Shown: in pieces, positions 8,291-15,150 of the stretch | Layout: every line of letters begins with the position of its first letter | Position numbering within the stretch: the stretch's first letter is position 1 | NCBI GenBank assembly: GCA_002731275.1 | Contig: PCBK01000003.1 | Span: 100,585-164,584, forward strand | Length of the DNA stretch: 64,000 nt | DNA from: Deltaproteobacteria bacterium | GTDB taxonomy: Bacteria; Myxococcota_C; UBA6777 | Reading direction: 5' to 3' | Notes under the pieces: model-generated | What the model saw: only the letters and a program-made list of their open reading frames with translations | Told to the model about the DNA's origin: nothing | The model's database searches: none | Translations under genes and position numbers: made by a program

Positions 8291-8638
8291 TTACTCAAAC
8301 AGAGACTCATAAAGCGCCTGATTGAATCCCACAACGAGGGTCTCGCCGAGGACAAGCGTAGGCGCCCGAAGGTTCCCGGTCCGTCCGAGCATGTGGGAGA
8401 GTAATGTCTCCTCATCGGGAGGCTCTTCTTGCATCGAGAAATCGACGCGCTTTTTGCCTTTGGCCACAATGATATGCTCAGCAGCAGAGGCGAGCTCAAG
8501 GGCCTTTTCTTTGCCCAACTTGAGCCGGGCGTTCACTTGTTCTTTGACGTCTGCGTTGGCTTGCGACAGGAACTCCTGCGCTTTTTTACAAGATGTTCAA
8601 CCATTACGGTGGTAGTACCACTCTACAGTCTGTGACAT
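8291..8638 (-). CDS. ArsC-family selenoprotein with in-frame UGA (Sec14)
   Basis: A 115-residue thioredoxin-fold protein of the ArsC/Spx type. A plain reading gives only a fragment starting at the GTG near 8536. Reading through the TGA at 8597-8599 in the same frame extends it to an ATG at 8638, preceded by AAAAGGAG with seven bases spacing. The joined protein begins with WYYHRNG-U-TSCKKAQEFL, so Sec14 and Cys17 form the U-x-x-C redox motif exactly where thioredoxin-fold oxidoreductases have CxxC. The rest keeps the fold: a central KGKKRVDFSM strand, GNLRAPTLVLG with its cis-proline, and VVGFNQALYESL. From memory, Cys and Sec versions of this ArsC-like family exist in other bacteria. A SECIS-like hairpin follows the UGA. 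It is probably a thiol/selenol redox protein rather than a true arsenate reductase. Decoding needs SelA/B/C/D elsewhere in the genome. Confidence 0.82.
8563..8581 (-). promoter_or_regulatory. Bacterial SECIS-like hairpin for Sec14 insertion
   Basis: In the minus-strand mRNA, 15 bases after the UGA, GCGCAGG and CCUGUCGC pair around apical loop AGUU, leaving one bulged U. The loop starts 22 bases after the UGA and contains GU. These features resemble bacterial SECIS elements read by SelB: a short upper stem, a bulged U and a G/U in a small loop. Here the bulge is on the 3' side, unlike Escherichia coli fdhF, so the match is partial. Confidence 0.55.
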
Positions 8639-8771
8639 GTCATGACTCCTTTTGGTTCTAAAAGATGAATCGGACGGGCAATTGACCCGCCCACACAAAG
8701 GTCAGACATTTTACATCGATCGATGGCTCAGGACAACACATTGTGGGGAAAAATGAAGCAGGAGGCACAGC

Positions 8772-9431
8772 TCAGGCACCAAAAGTGGGCTGGGGAAGTG
8801 GGATCTCATTGCCCATCACATCATAAGCTTCAACAGGATTCTCATGGATAGGTAAATTGCGATACTCTTTGGGCAACATCGTCCAGATGTGCGCGTTGAC
8901 GTATTCACCATCACGCATCTGCAGAAACTCACGTCGAATCCCTTCCTGGAAAAAGCCCAACTTTTTGGGCACACCAAGACTTGGAATGTTCCCATCAGCG
9001 ATGATGATCTCAGCACGACGAGCTTTGTCAATCTCAAACGCGACACGGGTCAAGGCAGCGACAGCCTCTGTCGCGTAACCCTTGCGCACATGATCGCGAT
9101 GCACCCAGTACCCAATCTCCCGGATATCCTCGCCAGCACGCAGGTGAAGCCCTGTCCCACCAAGGACCACAGTCTCCTCCTTGTTGAAGATCCCGTAAGC
9201 GTAATCTTCATCGAGGTCAAACTTCGCACGGAACAAACGCATGAGCTTAACTTTGGCAGAGAGAGGTTCACTTTCCTCCGTTACCCACGGCATCCACGGC
9301 AATAAGTGCTCACGACTTTCGTCAATGGCCGTTTTGAGCAAGGGGGCGTCTTGTGGTGACCAACATCGAATCACCAGTCGCGGTGTCACAATTTTGTACG
9401 CAGGCCCAAGCCTGTCTTCTTGTACTGACAT
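8772..9431 (-). CDS. GNAT-family N-acetyltransferase (RimJ/RimL-like)
   Basis: A 219-residue cytosolic acetyltransferase. It begins with the RimJ/RimL signature TPRLVIRCWSPQDAPLL. It carries the acetyl-CoA binding motif A region IGYWVHRDHVRKGYATEAV, with the R-x-x-G-x-A loop as VRKGYA. The closing motif is IPSLGVPKKLGF, close to the usual N-x-x-S-x-x-x-x-x-K-x-G-F. These enzymes acetylate protein N-termini or small molecules; the substrate cannot be told. The ATG at 9431 is chosen over an upstream one because GGAAG lies five bases before it and the family usually starts here. It appears to be a single gene. Confidence 0.85.
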   Translation of the reverse strand: MSVQEDRLGPAYKIVTPRLVIRCWSPQDAPLLKTAIDESREHLLPWMPWVTEESEPLSAKVKLMRLFRAKFDLDEDYAYGIFNKEETVVLGGTGLHLRAGEDIREIGYWVHRDHVRKGYATEAVAALTRVAFEIDKARRAEIIIADGNIPSLGVPKKLGFFQEGIRREFLQMRDGEYVNAHIWTMLPKEYRNLPIHENPVEAYDVMGNEIPLPQPTFGA

Positions 9432-9649
9432 GACGACTTCCACAAAACGCGCCGGGCGCGAAAAAACCAACAATCAAACACAAATACGCATTCATTACAT
9501 ACGTAGTTCTCCAAGGGTAACATAGCACATCAACCCCCAAGAGGAAACGTCACAAGGATCTTTTTTCCAAAAAGATTCATATGATAGGTGCATTTTTTGT
9601 CAAAAAAGAGGAGCGGGTTGTCTTCGCGGAATTGTGAAAAAAAGGTGGG

Positions 9650-10246
9650 TTAAAGTGGGATGTGAACAAAAGTTATAGGGTGTGTATTTTGGCTTGAAGC
9701 TTGCTTGGGAAGATCGCTTTCGTTGTTTTTGGGTTGGTCCGCCAAAAGCCAAATCGTGCCAATCACGAGCGCAGCAGCTCCCACCCCCATCGTGATACTC
9801 CCTACAGTCAGTAACATGATCCCAGAGTCTTCCAACTCCTTGGCCTCTCGGGCGCTGCCTTTAACACAGCCACCAAATGATGTCCCAAAAAAGTCGATAC
9901 CAGCGTCTTCTTGACCGACACAGGCGAGCTGATTACGCAGACCAATATTGGTCCGCCCCACAGCGAAGATAATCGCGCCAATCCCTGCGACTGTCACGCC
10001 AACACCTTCGAGGATGAGCGCGCCTTGTGGAAGTCGATATGCAGGCGCAGATGACGTCGGCGTGATCGCTTGTGAGACCTGGGTCGTGGTCACCTTCCTT
10101 GGGGTGTGTTTGGACCACTGCAAGAGTTTATGTGTCGATGTCTTCTGTGGAAGCGCCCACACCATCGGAGAAGAAAAAAGCAAGACAGCCGCGAGAAGAG
10201 AGCCAATCACTCTCGTCCATCGCGTGCGTTCTTCATATCGTTTCAT
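9650..10246 (-). CDS. Membrane protein with signal anchor and two-helix core
   Basis: A 198-residue protein. An N-terminal export segment (VIGSLLAAVLLFSSPMVWA) ends at a likely signal peptidase site. A Thr/Ser/Pro-rich stretch follows, then two hydrophobic helices (GALILEGVGVTVAGIGAIIF, and MLLTVGSITMGVGAAALVIG) separated by a loop with two Cys (LACVGQ and FGGCVKG). The tail is polar. I do not recognise a family. It lies 26 bases after the lipoprotein gene in a run that also contains the TetR regulator and tolC, so it may be an envelope accessory of the efflux system. The start is the ATG at 10246; the ribosome-binding site is weak. Confidence 0.6.
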   Translation of the reverse strand: MKRYEERTRWTRVIGSLLAAVLLFSSPMVWALPQKTSTHKLLQWSKHTPRKVTTTQVSQAITPTSSAPAYRLPQGALILEGVGVTVAGIGAIIFAVGRTNIGLRNQLACVGQEDAGIDFFGTSFGGCVKGSAREAKELEDSGIMLLTVGSITMGVGAAALVIGTIWLLADQPKNNESDLPKQASSQNTHPITFVHIPL

Positions 10247-10272
10247 CGTCCAAAATCCCTTTCTCTTCGTCG

Positions 10273-10908
10273 TTAGGGCGCACACTGGATCGCGCAAATT
10301 TTGAAGGCTGTACAACACTGCAAACCTTTGGGACAGTCCGTGTCCTGTGCACAGGGCCCGCAAATCTTGGTCCCTTGGGGCACACGAGGATCATTGATCT
10401 CCATACACGTCGTCCCAGGGCAACAGTCACTGTCCTGGCTACAAAAACCAGTCTTTGGATCGACATTTCCTGTACATTGACCGGCTGGCTGGTCGGCCAC
10501 CTTTTCGACGACTGGCTCTGGCTGCGTTTCAGCGACCTTCTCAGGCACAGTCTCGACCTGTGACTCACCAGTGACCTTTTCAGATGGCTTCTTCTCTGTC
10601 GGAGTAGGCTCAGGTTTGGGCTCTGGGCGAGGTTCCGGCTTGGGCTCAGGCTTTGCCTCAGCACCACCATCTTCTCCGAAACCATCAGGTGCACTACAGA
10701 CCTCCTTCACACAAGGAAGATTGTCCCAACAATCATCGCTTTTTTCACACGTCATCCCGTTGGAGGTCTCAAGACGATCCACACAAGAAGCCGCCAACAT
10801 CACAGTACAACACAACACACCTGAGAGCGCGAAGACACGCGCGGTCAAAAGATGTGTCCTGGCAAAACTCCAAAAAGAACGAATATATCGCGTAGATGAT
10901 ATGTTCAT
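10273..10908 (-). CDS. Lipoprotein with Lys/Glu/Pro linker and cysteine modules
   Basis: A 211-residue lipoprotein. A long signal peptide ends in LAASC (Cys42). A first C-x-x-x-D-D-C module (TCEKSDDCWDNLPC) comes next, then a KPEPKPEP-type linker. Two more modules follow near the C-terminus (FCSQDSDCCPGTTC and PCAQDTDCPKGLQCC). The modules resemble that in the VWA lipoprotein upstream and the insert in the efflux adaptor. AAGGAG lies six bases before the ATG, and only ten bases separate it from the TetR stop codon, so it is co-transcribed with the regulator. Probably an envelope protein stabilised by disulphides; role unknown. Confidence 0.7.
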   Translation of the reverse strand: MNISSTRYIRSFWSFARTHLLTARVFALSGVLCCTVMLAASCVDRLETSNGMTCEKSDDCWDNLPCVKEVCSAPDGFGEDGGAEAKPEPKPEPRPEPKPEPTPTEKKPSEKVTGESQVETVPEKVAETQPEPVVEKVADQPAGQCTGNVDPKTGFCSQDSDCCPGTTCMEINDPRVPQGTKICGPCAQDTDCPKGLQCCTAFKICAIQCAP

Positions 10909-10918
10909 CAGACGCTCC

Positions 10919-11620
10919 TTAAGGCAAATCTGAAGGGGCGAGCTTCAGAGAAGGAAAACGTTTATAAAAATTGGCAAAGATGGCGTCACGAATGCGATCG
11001 AGTAAATCGTCGTCTTCTCGGATGATCCCGACACGCAATTGAATACCCAATCCATCGCGCATCGCGAGCATCATGTGGGCTGCGACATCAAGCTCAACAC
11101 CTTCAAAGATCTCACTGCCGACCTGTTCAAAGAGGCTCTTCACGGACTCGATGATTTGCTGTTGGTAGCGACGCAACCGCTCAAAGAAGTCTTTCTCTTT
11201 GCCATTGCGTTTGGCGTACAGCCAAAACTCCATCAACACATAGTGGAATCCCAAAAACCCCTCTTCAGCGATCTGAGGGGCATCAAGTGGGCTCTCTGCG
11301 TCATCCATGCCAAGGCCGGCCTCTGGGAAGTGATAAAACAACAAACGCAACATCGTCAGCAACCGCTCCGCAGGGTCTTCAACGGAGATCAATCGCTCGA
11401 TGAACTTTGCGCTGATATCGGCCATCATCTGCTCGTAAACCCCCCAAAACAACTCGTCTTTGGAGGGAAAGTAGTAGTAGAGCGTCCCTTGGCCCATCCC
11501 TGCGGCCTTTGCAATGCTACTCAGTGTAGCTTTGTGGTATCCATGCTCGACAAAGATGCGAAAGGCCGCGCGTAGGATCTCTTCATTGCGCTTCTCTCGG
11601 TCGACAATTTTGGGGCTCAT
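10919..11620 (-). CDS. TetR/AcrR-family transcriptional regulator
   Basis: A 233-residue regulator. Residues about 10-55 form the TetR helix-turn-helix (RNEEILRAAFRIFVEHGY, then TLSSIAKAAGMGQGTLYYYF, with the family's 'YYYFPSKDEL' end). The remainder is the helical ligand-binding and dimer domain. It lies 43 bases after tolC on the same strand and is followed by the lipoprotein and membrane protein genes. The likely targets are the two TGGGTCG-type palindromes in the divergent tolC/MFP promoter region at 13465-13613, which would make it an autoregulated repressor of the pump released by a toxic ligand. That link is inference from position and symmetry. Confidence 0.85.
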   Translation of the reverse strand: MSPKIVDREKRNEEILRAAFRIFVEHGYHKATLSSIAKAAGMGQGTLYYYFPSKDELFWGVYEQMMADISAKFIERLISVEDPAERLLTMLRLLFYHFPEAGLGMDDAESPLDAPQIAEEGFLGFHYVLMEFWLYAKRNGKEKDFFERLRRYQQQIIESVKSLFEQVGSEIFEGVELDVAAHMMLAMRDGLGIQLRVGIIREDDDLLDRIRDAIFANFYKRFPSLKLAPSDLP

Positions 11621-11663
11621 CTTTCTTCACCTGCTCTTCTCTTGCACAACACAAATAACGAAC

Positions 11664-13358
11664 TCATGGATTATACGCACCAATCGCACGCTGTAGCGCC
11701 ACGATCGCGACGTCGTAATTGAGCTCTTTCTGCAACACGGAGATCAACGCAGTGCGATACAGATTGAGCGCGTCGGAAACTTCGACAGCAGTCGAGACGC
11801 CCGCTTTGTATTGCGCTTGTGTCAACGCGTAGCTACGTCGTGCCAAAAGACTCTGTCCACGTGCGATCAAAACGGCTGTCTTCGCGTTCTTCAGATCGAT
11901 ATCCGCCTTCGCGATGTCGTTGCGGATCTGTCGAAGTGATTTGGCCAGCTTGAGTCTCGCTTGAAAGAGTTTTGAGCGCGCCTCTTTCACCTCGATAAAA
12001 CGCGTCCCACCAGAATACACATCGATCTGCATGGCCAGCCCAGCGCTCCAGGTAAAGTTACGCCCGACAAACCCCTCAGCGTTTTGTCCTTGGAGAGTAC
12101 CAATCGCCGCAACCGTCGGTACAAACTTCAGCATACTCTGTGTCACTTGAGCCTCTGCCATCTGCACTGCGATACGAGCTGACTTGACCTCCTGGCGCTT
12201 TTGCAACGCTTGGCGAATCCAAATCTTGCGATTACCTGTCGGTGGTGTAGGTGTTTGTGGACGTTTTGTGCGGAACTTAAAATTGGAGCGATTGAGCAAC
12301 AAGGACAGCGCCAACTTTGCGTTGCGAAGAGCGTTCTCTGCCTCAGTCCATTGTTGATACGCTTTGGCCTGATCGAGCAGCGCCCGTGTCACGAGCAGCT
12401 GTGGTCCCAAACCTGCCTGAAAACGAGCACGTGCGATCTTCAGGTGCTTCTTCGAGTTGTCCCAAGTGCGGCGCGCGATATCGAGCAGCCCCTCTGTCAA
12501 AAGGACTCCGTAGTAAGCTCTCGTCAACCCAAACATCACTTCGCGTTTCGCCTGCTTTGCCGCATGTGCGACCTGAAGCGTTCCAAGATTCGCCATATTT
12601 AACAGAGGGATCGCTTGGACGTTGAAGAACGCCCACTGCAACTGCACACGCATACCAAGCTGATCTCTCGGTGTCAACACACTTTCGAGCAGCTTGGTCT
12701 CGTTGTCGTTACGTGTGTATGACAAGGAGACACTCAAACGAGGCTTCAAGATCGCCCAGGCTTTGGCTCTCGCAAGCTCAGCCTGCACGGCTTGTTGACG
12801 CAAAATACGAAGATCCAGGTTGCTCCTCTTCACGATCGTAAAGAGCTCCTGCAATGTCCGAACTTTGTGGTCTTCATCATACCGAACAGGAAGATCTTTG
12901 GGCAGCGCCATCCCCATCTGCTTGTTCAAGCGGGCTGCAGCGTCTGTCTCGCTCGTGTTGGCCGCGCGCAAACGAGGCTTCAAATCCATCGTTCGTTTGG
13001 TTGGCGCGCTCAACACCTTACTTGGTGGAGCGCTCTTTGTGGAGACACCTTTCTTCTTTACAGCCACACGTCGCCAATGCAAACGATGCCAGCGCTTCAC
13101 TCGAACGCCAAGGCGTTTCAAACAACGACGTCTTCGTTTCTTTGAGGACATCTTCTGACAACGAAGTGACAGGCGTCTTCGTGTTCTCTTCCACCTTTTG
13201 CCTCTCACTCGCCTTGTGCGCGTGTGCTTCACCATCGCGACACGACGACTTTTGACGCGGCGTCCCCGCTCTTTGTCATCTCGACGAGCCGAAGCCTCGC
13301 CTGCTACACCGACAATCATATATGCCAGGAGCAACAATCCGATCCACCACTTGCTCAC
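11664..13358 (-). CDS. TolC-family outer-membrane efflux protein with basic N-terminal extension
   Basis: A 564-residue exporter component. A signal peptide (WWIGLLLLAYMIVGVAGEA) is followed by about 85 residues extremely rich in Arg and Lys, then the TolC core of about 400 residues. The core shows the duplicated helical pattern: SNLDLRILRQQAVQAELARA early and, in the second half, ALQKRQEVKSARIAVQMAEA and YKAGVSTAVEVSDALNLY. GTG at 13358 is chosen as start because GAGAGG lies nine bases upstream and the signal peptide begins there; an ATG at 13454 has no ribosome-binding site. It is transcribed away from the MFP and RND genes, from a shared control region. The basic extension is not normal for TolC. 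Confidence 0.85.
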   Translation of the reverse strand: MSKWWIGLLLLAYMIVGVAGEASARRDDKERGRRVKSRRVAMVKHTRTRRVRGKRWKRTRRRLSLRCQKMSSKKRRRRCLKRLGVRVKRWHRLHWRRVAVKKKGVSTKSAPPSKVLSAPTKRTMDLKPRLRAANTSETDAAARLNKQMGMALPKDLPVRYDEDHKVRTLQELFTIVKRSNLDLRILRQQAVQAELARAKAWAILKPRLSVSLSYTRNDNETKLLESVLTPRDQLGMRVQLQWAFFNVQAIPLLNMANLGTLQVAHAAKQAKREVMFGLTRAYYGVLLTEGLLDIARRTWDNSKKHLKIARARFQAGLGPQLLVTRALLDQAKAYQQWTEAENALRNAKLALSLLLNRSNFKFRTKRPQTPTPPTGNRKIWIRQALQKRQEVKSARIAVQMAEAQVTQSMLKFVPTVAAIGTLQGQNAEGFVGRNFTWSAGLAMQIDVYSGGTRFIEVKEARSKLFQARLKLAKSLRQIRNDIAKADIDLKNAKTAVLIARGQSLLARRSYALTQAQYKAGVSTAVEVSDALNLYRTALISVLQKELNYDVAIVALQRAIGAYNP

Positions 13359-13464
13359 AACATCATTCCTCTCTCGCTTACAACCACAACACAACCCAAA
13401 AAAGATCTGTCGATGGTCAGCCTGGTCATTCTTGTGTTCAAAATGTTCACTCATTTTTTTTAAT

Positions 13465-13480
13465 TCGGTCCGTCGACCTA
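13465..13480. promoter_or_regulatory. Operator-like palindrome 1 (tolC side)
   Basis: On the minus strand it reads TAGGTCGACGGACCGA, with GGTC and GACC as mirrored halves. It begins 16 bases after the minus-strand -10 box. The same 16-base pattern recurs at 13598-13613 with 12 of 16 bases identical. Likely TetR-family binding site. Confidence 0.55.
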
Positions 13481-13496
13481 AAAAACGCTGCTTCTG

Positions 13497-13525
13497 TAAA
13501 TATGCACCGAAAACACTGATGTCAA
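13497..13525 (-). promoter_or_regulatory. Sigma-70-like promoter for tolC
   Basis: On the minus strand, perfect -35 TTGACA (13525-13520) and TATTTA as -10 (13502-13497), 17 bases apart. The -10 is weak. Confidence 0.45.
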
Positions 13526-13553
13526 GCACTTTGTTTTTATTTGTCCAGGAGGC

Positions 13554-13581
13554 TTGACACTCCCTTTTGGGTTCTTATACT
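13554..13581 (+). promoter_or_regulatory. Sigma-70-like promoter for the MFP-RND operon
   Basis: Perfect -35 TTGACA (13554-13559) and TATACT as -10 (13576-13581), 16 bases apart, about 140 bases before the MFP start codon. Confidence 0.65.
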
Positions 13582-13597
13582 TCCAGTTGATTTTTTT

Positions 13598-13613
13598 TGG
13601 GTCGTTTGACCGA
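13598..13613. promoter_or_regulatory. Operator-like palindrome 2 (MFP side)
   Basis: TGGGTCGTTTGACCGA, with mirrored GGTC and GACC. It begins 16 bases after the plus-strand -10 box, the same distance as palindrome 1 from its own promoter and in the same orientation relative to transcription. A repressor bound here would cover about +10 to +26. Confidence 0.6.
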
Positions 13614-13664
13614 AATAAAAAAGAACACAGGATCTCATTGGAGATCATCAACGAAAAACACCAG

Positions 13665-13699
13665 GGCCGTTTTAAGACCTTCCTTTTCTTAAAACGGCC
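13665..13699 (+). promoter_or_regulatory. Inverted repeat in the MFP leader
   Basis: Perfect 13-base arms, GGCCGTTTTAAGA and TCTTAAAACGGCC, nine bases apart, ending 24 bases before the MFP start codon. No T-run follows, so it is not a simple terminator. It could be an mRNA hairpin near the ribosome-binding site or another protein-binding palindrome. Confidence 0.5.
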
Positions 13700-13723
13700 T
13701 TCATACAAGCGGAGCCGAGGAAA

Positions 13724-15070
13724 ATGAAGTCGGTGTGGAAAAAGAGTTTGTGGATCCCTGCGGTGATGTTGCTCATAACGATGCAATGGGGTTGCCAAAA
13801 AACCAAACAAGAAAAGAAAGAGGTCTTTGTCCCTGTAGAGATCGGCATTGTTCAGAGAGGAACGATTCGTGAATCCTTGAGCTTTACAGGTGACATTGAA
13901 GGCCAGGCGCAGGTGCAGATCTTCAGCACAATCCCGGCTCGCATCCAAAAGATGAATGTCGATGACGGCTCAATTGTACAAAAAGGTGATGTCCTGACGA
14001 TCGTCAAGTACACAAGCCTCGCACAAAGACTCGCACAGGCACGCGCACAGCTCGCCTCGACACAATCAAACCTCGCAGGTGCACAGGTTGGGCTCGCTGG
14101 CGCTGTTGTGGGAATGGACTCAGCCAAACGCGAGTACAAACGACTCAAAAAACTCTTGCGCAGTGGAGCGATCGGCAAACAACAAGTCGATATGTCGAAA
14201 GCCCAGTACGACGGCGCGGTCACAAAAGTCGCCGCCGCGAAAGCCCAGATCCGTGCGCTCCGCGCACAAGTCAGGGCGCTGCGAGCAGGTGTCGCGCAGG
14301 CGCGCTCGGCGCAATATGACGCGATGATCAAGGCTCCCATCTCTGGCGTCGTCGCTGAACGTTCTCGTCAGGTTGGTGATATGGCGATGCCCTCTCTTCC
14401 GTTGATGTCAATCGTCCAGATGGACAAGCTCAAGGTCCGCATCCAACTCACAGAGCAAGATATGAGCAAGGTGAAGATCGGAAAACGCACAGAGCTCAAA
14501 GTCATCGCACACCCCAATCGCACATTCATCGGGGTCGTCAAAAAGATCGCCCCCACACTCTCAATGGCCACAAGAACAGTCGCTGTGGAGATCCACTTGC
14601 CAAACATTTTCCCTGTAAAGCCCAAGCGTAGCTGTAGAAAAGACGAAGACTGCAAGGATATCGAGCGTGGCATGTGTCGCAAACAAAAACGCAAGCGCAA
14701 AGGGATCTGTATCGAACAACATCCACTCAAGCCTGGTATGATCGCACAGGTCGAGATCTTCATCCGCTCCTATGACAACGTCCTGCTTGTTCCTGAAGAC
14801 GCGATCCTCAATACATCTTATAACGCCAAAGGTACCCAGGGAAATAGCCGAGAAGTGTACGTCCTTGTGGATGGAAAGACACCCATCAAGCGCAAGATCC
14901 GCGTCGGCGTCAAGTCGAGCAAAGGGATGCTTCAAGTCATCTCAGGGCTCCGTGAAGGTGAGAAGATCATCACAAACGGTCATAACCTTTACAAACCAGG
15001 ACTCAAAATCAAAATCGTCAACACACCCTCTACAAACAAAGACACAAAAACCACACCAAGCACAAACTAA
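13724..15070 (+). CDS. RND efflux periplasmic adaptor (membrane fusion protein)
   Basis: A 448-residue adaptor linking the inner-membrane RND pump to TolC. It starts with a lipoprotein-like signal (LLITMQWGC, Cys24). The lipoyl half-motifs are SFTGDIEGQAQVQIFSTIPA and, after the hairpin, IKAPISGVVAERSRQVGDM. Between them lies a long Ala/Gln/Arg helical hairpin of about 120 residues. The beta-barrel domain includes VRIQLTEQDMSKVKIGK. At about 302-332 it is interrupted by a Lys/Arg-rich insert with four or more Cys (SCRKDEDCKD, GMCRKQKRKRKGIC), absent from ordinary adaptors. The membrane-proximal domain (VYVLVDGKTPIKRKI) follows. GAGG precedes the ATG. Same operon as the RND gene. Confidence 0.88.
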   Translation: MKSVWKKSLWIPAVMLLITMQWGCQKTKQEKKEVFVPVEIGIVQRGTIRESLSFTGDIEGQAQVQIFSTIPARIQKMNVDDGSIVQKGDVLTIVKYTSLAQRLAQARAQLASTQSNLAGAQVGLAGAVVGMDSAKREYKRLKKLLRSGAIGKQQVDMSKAQYDGAVTKVAAAKAQIRALRAQVRALRAGVAQARSAQYDAMIKAPISGVVAERSRQVGDMAMPSLPLMSIVQMDKLKVRIQLTEQDMSKVKIGKRTELKVIAHPNRTFIGVVKKIAPTLSMATRTVAVEIHLPNIFPVKPKRSCRKDEDCKDIERGMCRKQKRKRKGICIEQHPLKPGMIAQVEIFIRSYDNVLLVPEDAILNTSYNAKGTQGNSREVYVLVDGKTPIKRKIRVGVKSSKGMLQVISGLREGEKIITNGHNLYKPGLKIKIVNTPSTNKDTKTTPSTN

Positions 15071-15150
15071 CCCCTTTGACAAAAACAAGGTCTGTGCTTT
15101 GGGCAGTCGGTTTTTGAATTGTAGAATTGAAAGAGAGGAGTTCTTGCTTT

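Larger units (their letters stand above)
13359..13723. promoter_or_regulatory. Divergent control region of the efflux operons
   Basis: 365 bases between tolC and the MFP gene. They hold two back-to-back promoters whose -35 boxes face each other as an inverted repeat (GTCAAGC and GCTTGAC), two operator-like palindromes and an inverted repeat in the MFP leader. Each is listed separately. Confidence 0.65.

Noticed and set aside
8291..8536. A short complete protein starting at the GTG at 8536
   Set aside because: It lacks the redox motif and the first strand of the fold; the upstream part in the same frame supplies both if UGA is read as Sec. A simple nonsense pseudogene is less likely because the U-x-x-C motif and the ribosome-binding site are intact.
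10072..10563. Plus-strand frame of 163 codons opposite the lipoprotein and membrane protein genes
   Set aside because: It runs antisense to two genes with signal peptides and ribosome-binding sites and has no features of its own.
13521..13558. GTCAAGC/GCTTGAC inverted repeat as an operator
   Set aside because: It is explained by the two opposed TTGACA -35 boxes.
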